From NCBI GenBank assembly GCA_947473475.1, contig CANJBZ010000011.1:1-64000 (forward strand): a stretch of DNA of 64,000 bases. Reading direction: 5' to 3'. The notes beneath the pieces are model-generated. The model was not told the DNA's origin. It saw only the letters and a list, made by a program, of their open reading frames with translations, and did no database searches. Below, one piece after another: positions 59,985 through 64,000 of the stretch. Both the position numbers and the translations under genes were made by a program. This DNA comes from Alphaproteobacteria bacterium. Lineage in GTDB: Bacteria > Pseudomonadota > Alphaproteobacteria > Micropepsales > Micropepsaceae. The first letter of the stretch is position 1. Each line of letters starts with the position of its first letter.

Positions 59985-60040
59985 TCCTCCCCCGTTGTTA
60001 CGGTGGAGGTGGCGCGCGAAGCGCGACGGAGGGGGCGCAG
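59985..60040. repeat. Dispersed two-hairpin intergenic repeat, copy 4
   Basis: CCTCCCCCGT, TGTT, ACGGTGGAGG (one mismatch), then TGGCGCGCGAAGCGCGACGG and AGGGGGCG, closely matching the copy at 6081-6160. Confidence 0.75.
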
Positions 60041-60051
60041 GCGTCAGAAAC

Positions 60052-60603
60052 TTAATTTACGCCCGCCGCCTTCAGCGCGTCCGGGCAGGGGCCGGGAGTT
60101 TTTTCCGCCATCGGGCCATAGCACTCATGGCGGGTGCCGGGGCCTTCGCCGAAGATCATCACGATGGCTTCCCCCTGGCCCGAGCGGGCGCCGTCGTAAT
60201 GGACTTCCTTGCCCTTATGCACGGCGAAACCGCCGGCCTTGATCGGCACGGTGATGTGTTCGGCGTCGTCTTTGCCGCCGGTCGCCGCCCACCACGTGCC
60301 GGAGAGCACCATGATGTAGCGATCATTCACATGATAGTGCGGATGGCTGAAATAGCCGGGATGGAAGCGGTTCAGGACCACGTAGAAGCCGGGCTTCGCG
60401 GGATCGCCAACGAGTGTGTACGAGTCCGTGCCTTCCAAACCCGCGGCCGGACCCCATTTGATTTTATCCAAGTCCGGGATGACGAGATTCATCGCCTTGG
60501 CGTTCAGCGTCGAGACATCGGGAAAATTGTTCGCCGCACCTGCCGCGTATCCGATGCCCGCCGACGCCGCCAAAGCCACCGCCGCGATTACGATCTTCTT
60601 CAT
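60052..60603 (-). CDS. Exported cupin protein with intact metal motif
   Basis: 183 residues, signal peptide to about residue 22 (GYA-AG), GGAGG six bases before the ATG. Cupin motif 1 FSHPHYHVNDRYIMVLSGTWW has the His ligands; motif 2 is GGFAVHKGKEVHYDGA. The tail contains two Cys (HECYGP, GPCPDA) that could form a disulfide in the periplasm. Last gene of a four-gene minus-strand set with the HbpS-like and two NHL proteins. Confidence 0.87.
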   Translation of the reverse strand: MKKIVIAAVALAASAGIGYAAGAANNFPDVSTLNAKAMNLVIPDLDKIKWGPAAGLEGTDSYTLVGDPAKPGFYVVLNRFHPGYFSHPHYHVNDRYIMVLSGTWWAATGGKDDAEHITVPIKAGGFAVHKGKEVHYDGARSGQGEAIVMIFGEGPGTRHECYGPMAEKTPGPCPDALKAAGVN

Positions 60604-60668
60604 GTCCGTCCTCCGGATTATTTACGCCAGTTTCACGGGCAACTGCCGCGAAGTCCAGTACCCTCGCT

Positions 60669-61628
60669 TCAGGGCTTTTGCGCCACCGAGGCCATCGGGA
60701 AGACCGCTTTGATGGCTGCTTGAGCGCACTCGTCGTCTTGATTGCCCTCCGCGCCACCGGCGCCGATTGCGCCAATCATGTCTTTGCCGACGAAAATGGG
60801 AAAGCCGCCGGGCTGTGCGAAATCGCCAATGAATTCCGGCGCGCGATTAACCTGTTTGTTGACGCGATCCCACAATTCGGCGGTCGGACGCTGCCAGCGT
60901 GCCGCCGTCTGGGCTTTCAATTGCGACGTATCCAGCGCGGTTTTCAAGGCGCCTTCCGTGCTCTGGAAAGCCAACAGCGTCGCGTCGGCATCGACCACCG
61001 TAATGCCGAGCGCCCTAAACTTCTTCTGGTCGGCATAAGCGACGCACGCATCTGCGAGCTTACGCGCGCCAAATGGTGTGATGACTTTTCGCGTCACGAG
61101 AAGAGGCTGTGGGCTTGCCGGAGGCGCGGCTTTGCCATCGCCAAAGACAGACTTGATTGCCGATTGAACGCAGTCCTCATCCTTGCCACCGGAAAGACCC
61201 GCGGATCCGGCGCCCATCGCGCCGACGACTTCGCCTTGGACGACAATCGGAAAGCCGCCAGGTATGGGGAAGTAGCCCATCCATTCCGGCGCGCGATTCA
61301 CCTGCTTGTTCACGCGGTCATACAACGAGCCGGTATCGCGGCGGAACACGGCCGCAGTCCTCGCCTTTAATTGCGCGGTTAGCCCTGTGTGCGTCATCGG
61401 CCCGTCCGTCTGCTGATAGGCGATGAGATTGCCCGCCGAATCCGCAACAGCCAGTGCGATCGGGAAATGCTCCCGCGCGGCTTGCGCGAAGCACGCATCC
61501 ATGATCTTGCGCGCGCCGTAGGGCGTGACGTCCCTTTTGTCCATCAGCAGCGACTGAGCTTGCGCCTGCGCGATGCCCGAAAATCCGACACACATGGCCA
61601 GCAGTGTGGCCAGCGAACGATGCAGCAT
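60669..61628 (-). CDS. Exported HbpS/GlcG family protein, two domains
   Basis: 319 residues with a signal peptide (AQA-QS near residue 25). Two GlcG/HbpS-like domains in tandem: domain 1 (about 32-165, VTPYGARKIMDACFAQA ... GGFPIVVQGEVVGAMGAGSA) and domain 2 (about 180-315, ITPFGARKLADACVAYA ... GGFPIFVGKDMIGAIGAGGA). HbpS binds haem in Streptomyces and GlcG is of unknown function. Strong ribosome site (AGGAAG). Second-last gene in the exported-protein set. Confidence 0.9.
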   Translation of the reverse strand: MLHRSLATLLAMCVGFSGIAQAQAQSLLMDKRDVTPYGARKIMDACFAQAAREHFPIALAVADSAGNLIAYQQTDGPMTHTGLTAQLKARTAAVFRRDTGSLYDRVNKQVNRAPEWMGYFPIPGGFPIVVQGEVVGAMGAGSAGLSGGKDEDCVQSAIKSVFGDGKAAPPASPQPLLVTRKVITPFGARKLADACVAYADQKKFRALGITVVDADATLLAFQSTEGALKTALDTSQLKAQTAARWQRPTAELWDRVNKQVNRAPEFIGDFAQPGGFPIFVGKDMIGAIGAGGAEGNQDDECAQAAIKAVFPMASVAQKP

Positions 61629-61660
61629 TTGAGGCTTCCTCTCGAATTCGGCTTGAAGGC

Positions 61661-62677
61661 TTATTTCAGCACATACTTCATCAGCGTGCGCGGGCCGACT
61701 TCGGCGCCGTAGAGGACGCCGTCCTTGTCGACGGCGCAGCCTTCCGCCGCGCTGGTTGTGTCGCTGACGTCGATGGGATCGGGGATGAAGTACTTCACCG
61801 AGCCGTCCTTGGCGCTGCCAATGCGCATGCCGCGCTTCCAGCCATCGTGGTTCTTCGACACCGATTCCGATTCGGAATCGCAGACATAGATCGTGTCGTC
61901 GGCAGCAATATGAATTCCGCTCGGCCGCGAGAATTGCGCCCAGGACGTCAGGAATTCTCCGTCCTGATCGAAAATGTCGATGCGGTTGTTGTTGCGGTTA
62001 CCGACGAACAGCCGCCCTTGCGAATCCATCGCCAGCGCGTGCGGAATATCAAACTGACCGGGCGCGGTGCCTTTCACGCCCCATTCTTTGATGTACTTGC
62101 CGGTCTTGTCGAATTTCACGATGCGGTTGTTCGACGTGCCGCCATGTCCGTCAGCAATGAAGATGTCGCCATTGGGCGCGATCAGAACATCGGACGGCAT
62201 ATTGAACGTGTCGTGGCCGTTGCCCGCGACGCCGGCTTTGCCCAGCCGCATCAGTTCCTTGCCGTCGGACGAGAACTTGATGACCTGATGGCCCATGCCG
62301 TCTTTGCCCTGGCCATCGGTGACCCAGACATTGCCTTCGCGATCGACTGCGATGCCGTGCGGAAACACAAACATCCCGCCGCCGAAGCTTTTGATCAACT
62401 TGCCGGATGCATCGAATTTCAGGATGGGATCGACCTTCGACCCGGCGCAGGAATTCTGTCCGCAGCGGTCCAGTGCCCACACGCTCTTGCCGTCCGGATC
62501 GATATCCACGCCGGCTGATGCGCCCCAGAAGCGACCCTGAGGCATCTTCGCCCAATTGGCGATGCGCTTGTACGGATCGGGCAGATTGTTCGTGGGCGCA
62601 TTGGATTGCGCGGACGCCATTGTGCCGAGCATCATCAACGCCGCGGCGCATGCCAGCGTTCTCGTTGCAACCTTCAT
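61661..62677 (-). CDS. Exported NHL-repeat beta-propeller protein, paralogue 1
   Basis: 338 residues from ATG 62675-62677 (GGAGGG five bases upstream). Signal peptide to about residue 23 (ASA-QS). Repeating blades carry FPHGIAVDREGNVWVTDGQG, NMPSDVLIAPNGDIFIADGHG, IPHALAMDSQGRLFVGNRNNNRIDIFDQDG, TSAAEGCAVDKDGVLYGAEVG: a six-bladed NHL propeller related to peptidylglycine alpha-amidating lyase-like proteins. RCGQNSCAG may hold a disulfide. Function in bacteria is unknown. Tandem with a paralogue upstream. Confidence 0.88.
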   Translation of the reverse strand: MKVATRTLACAAALMMLGTMASAQSNAPTNNLPDPYKRIANWAKMPQGRFWGASAGVDIDPDGKSVWALDRCGQNSCAGSKVDPILKFDASGKLIKSFGGGMFVFPHGIAVDREGNVWVTDGQGKDGMGHQVIKFSSDGKELMRLGKAGVAGNGHDTFNMPSDVLIAPNGDIFIADGHGGTSNNRIVKFDKTGKYIKEWGVKGTAPGQFDIPHALAMDSQGRLFVGNRNNNRIDIFDQDGEFLTSWAQFSRPSGIHIAADDTIYVCDSESESVSKNHDGWKRGMRIGSAKDGSVKYFIPDPIDVSDTTSAAEGCAVDKDGVLYGAEVGPRTLMKYVLK

Positions 62678-62696
62678 GTCACCCTCCGGCTTGAGA

Positions 62697-62818
62697 AAAG
62701 AGGAACCACAAAGTTCACAAAGGAGACACAAAGATCACAAAGGTGATTGACGCGCGCGAAGCGCGCAAACTTCCTCTTCGTGTCCTTTGTGCCTCCTTCG
62801 TGTCCTTCGTGGTTTCCC
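62697..62818. repeat. Imperfect inverted CACAAAG repeat tract
   Basis: Short direct repeats of AACCACAAAG / GGAGACACAAAG on one arm are matched by complementary CTTTGTGCCTCCTTCGTG units and GTGGTTTCCC on the other (62777-62818), around GCGCGCGAAGCGCGC at the centre. It fills the gap between the two NHL genes. Confidence 0.7.
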
Positions 62819-62824
62819 TGCTTC

Positions 62825-63874
62825 TTATTTTTTAACGTACCGCATCATCCGCTGCGGACCGACTTCGGCGCCATAGACCACGCCGTCCTTGTCGATGGCG
62901 CAGCCTTCCGCCGCGCTGGTGCCCTTGGGATTCTTGTCGGGGTCTGGGATCAGGTACTGCACTTTGCCGTCGGCGACGGTGCCGACGCGTATGCCGCGCG
63001 TCCAATCCTGATGCGTCTCCGATACCCCACCGGATTCGGAATCGCACACCACGATCTGACCGGCCGAGTTAAAGCCGATGCCGGCCGGACGGGAGAACTG
63101 CTCCCACGACTCCAGCATCTTTCCGTCCTGATCGAAAATATCGATGCGGTTGTTGTCGCGATTGGCGACGAAGACGCGGCCGCGCGAGTCAATCTCGATC
63201 CCGTGCGTGGTCGAAAAGGCGCCAGGGCCGCTGCCGGGGTGGCCCCATTCCTTGATGAACTTGCCGGTCTTGTCGAACTTGACGATCCGCTCATTGGTGC
63301 CGTTGGCATGTCCATCGGCGACGAAGATGTCGCCATTGGGCGCAATCGCGACATCGGAGGGCGCGTTGAAGTGCGTCGCGTCTTTGCCTGACACGCCCGG
63401 TGTGCCGAGCGTCAACAGCACCTTTCCGGTCTTGTCGAATTTACGGACAATCTGCCCCAGGCCCTTGGCCAGAGCGCCGGCCCCACGTTCCCCGGCCAGC
63501 ACGGAATCGGTCACCCAGACGTTCTCGTCCTTATCGACATGGATGCCGTGGGGAAATGCAAACTGGCCAGCCCCGAATTGCGCGACGAGGTTGCCGTTGG
63601 CATCAAATTTCATGATCGGGTTCAGCTTGGAATCGACACAGCCATTGCCGCCGCAGCGGTCGACAGCCCACACGCTCTTGCCGTCCGGCGCGATGTCGAC
63701 CCCGGCTGTCGAGCCCCATTTGCGCCCGTCGGGCAGCTTGAACCAGTTGGCGTTCGCCTCATAGGGATTGGGAAGGCCGTTCACCGGCGCCATCGGCAAA
63801 GCGCCCAGCGCCGCGCCCGAAAGAAGCGCGGCCATCACGCTGCCTGCGGCCCATTTTGTCCAAGATTGCGGCAC
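62825..63874 (-). CDS. Exported NHL-repeat beta-propeller protein, paralogue 2
   Basis: About 349 residues from a GTG at 63872-63874 with GGAGG five bases upstream; an ATG four codons earlier lacks such a site. Signal peptide (KWAAGSVMAALLSGAALGA). Blades correspond one-to-one to the neighbour: FPHGIHVDKDENVWVTDSV, NAPSDVAIAPNGDIFVADGHA, TTHGIEIDSRGRVFVANRDNNRID, GTSAAEGCAIDKDGVVYGAEVG. First gene of the four-gene exported set; the remaining 63875-64000 shows no gene. Confidence 0.87.
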   Translation of the reverse strand: MPQSWTKWAAGSVMAALLSGAALGALPMAPVNGLPNPYEANANWFKLPDGRKWGSTAGVDIAPDGKSVWAVDRCGGNGCVDSKLNPIMKFDANGNLVAQFGAGQFAFPHGIHVDKDENVWVTDSVLAGERGAGALAKGLGQIVRKFDKTGKVLLTLGTPGVSGKDATHFNAPSDVAIAPNGDIFVADGHANGTNERIVKFDKTGKFIKEWGHPGSGPGAFSTTHGIEIDSRGRVFVANRDNNRIDIFDQDGKMLESWEQFSRPAGIGFNSAGQIVVCDSESGGVSETHQDWTRGIRVGTVADGKVQYLIPDPDKNPKGTSAAEGCAIDKDGVVYGAEVGPQRMMRYVKK

Positions 63875-64000
63875 TTTCCCCTCCATTGTCGGTATGATCT
63901 GCGCCCTTTTACACCGGCAAGGCGCTCCGCCGCCAGCGTAGCGCGAAGCCCCAACAATTCGCCCTCTCGATAACTTGAACCCAGCCTTCAGGCACCTAAA

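Overview
The window is chromosomal DNA of a GC-rich alphaproteobacterium. Markers are a DUF2842 protein, an NDUFS4-like complex I subunit, a glpX-recJ pair downstream of an LL-DAP-aminotransferase-like gene and homoserine dehydrogenase, a class I PHA synthase, a heme A synthase, short-type argC, and dispersed intergenic palindromes with a CTTGA loop. I cannot fix the genus from sequence alone. Most of the window is housekeeping or metabolic DNA with high coding density; several small patches are decayed or mobile.

Layout. 0-0.5 kb: the end of an IS21-type element cuts a YdbH-like gene. 0.5-6 kb: two secreted PEBP (YbhB/YbcL) proteins around a haloacid dehalogenase, then crotonase + MmgE/PrpD, then an ornithine-cyclodeaminase-like gene. 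6-10.7 kb: heme A synthase, DoxX, and an operon of enoyl-CoA hydratase, CoA-binding protein and O-acetylhomoserine sulfhydrylase with a perfect 26-bp palindrome upstream. 10.8-12 kb: rplM-rpsI. 12-23.3 kb: Tat-type HAD protein, argC-ltaE, phaC, a lipoprotein, aminotransferase-hom-glpX-recJ. 23.4-24.7 kb: tRNA-Glu followed by gene remnants. 24.2-27.6 kb: OmpA-like lipoprotein, a beta-lactamase-fold protein lacking SxxK, a sirtuin with the catalytic His changed to Arg, and a ClpP-like protease. 27.8-32.6 kb: a 1,597-residue RTX multidomain secreted protein. 32.6-40.2 kb: molybdenum hydroxylase accessory region (SufU-like, MoeA/MobA fusion, XdhC, FAD and 2Fe-2S subunits, CoxG) interrupted by an OmpR-type two-component pair; no molybdopterin-binding large subunit is present. 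40-47 kb: tandem cold-shock protein, glutaminyl cyclase, tRNA-Pro, complex I subunit, tRNA-Arg, Usp, Crp/Fnr regulator, SurA-like isomerase. 47.2-47.8 kb: a 633-bp insertion element with 17-bp inverted repeats that carries a GIY-YIG gene. 48-57 kb: cupin, Flp-like pilin, MFS pump, hisI, and a sulfur amino acid group (metC, sseA, cysK) around an OPT transporter and a GNAT. 57-64 kb: an amidohydrolase lacking its metal ligands, a cytosolic substrate-binding-fold protein, and a four-gene set of exported proteins (two NHL propellers, a doubled HbpS/GlcG protein, a cupin).

How genes connect. Sulfur assimilation recurs (MetY, MetC, CysK, SseA). The Mo-hydroxylase genes form one functional set even though the catalytic subunit must lie elsewhere or be lost. 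The most unusual features are three proteins whose enzyme folds have lost catalytic residues (24.8, 26.2 and 57.1 kb), the exported four-gene module at 60-64 kb, the insertion element with a nuclease passenger, and two strong terminators on a strand without an upstream gene, which may mark small RNAs.
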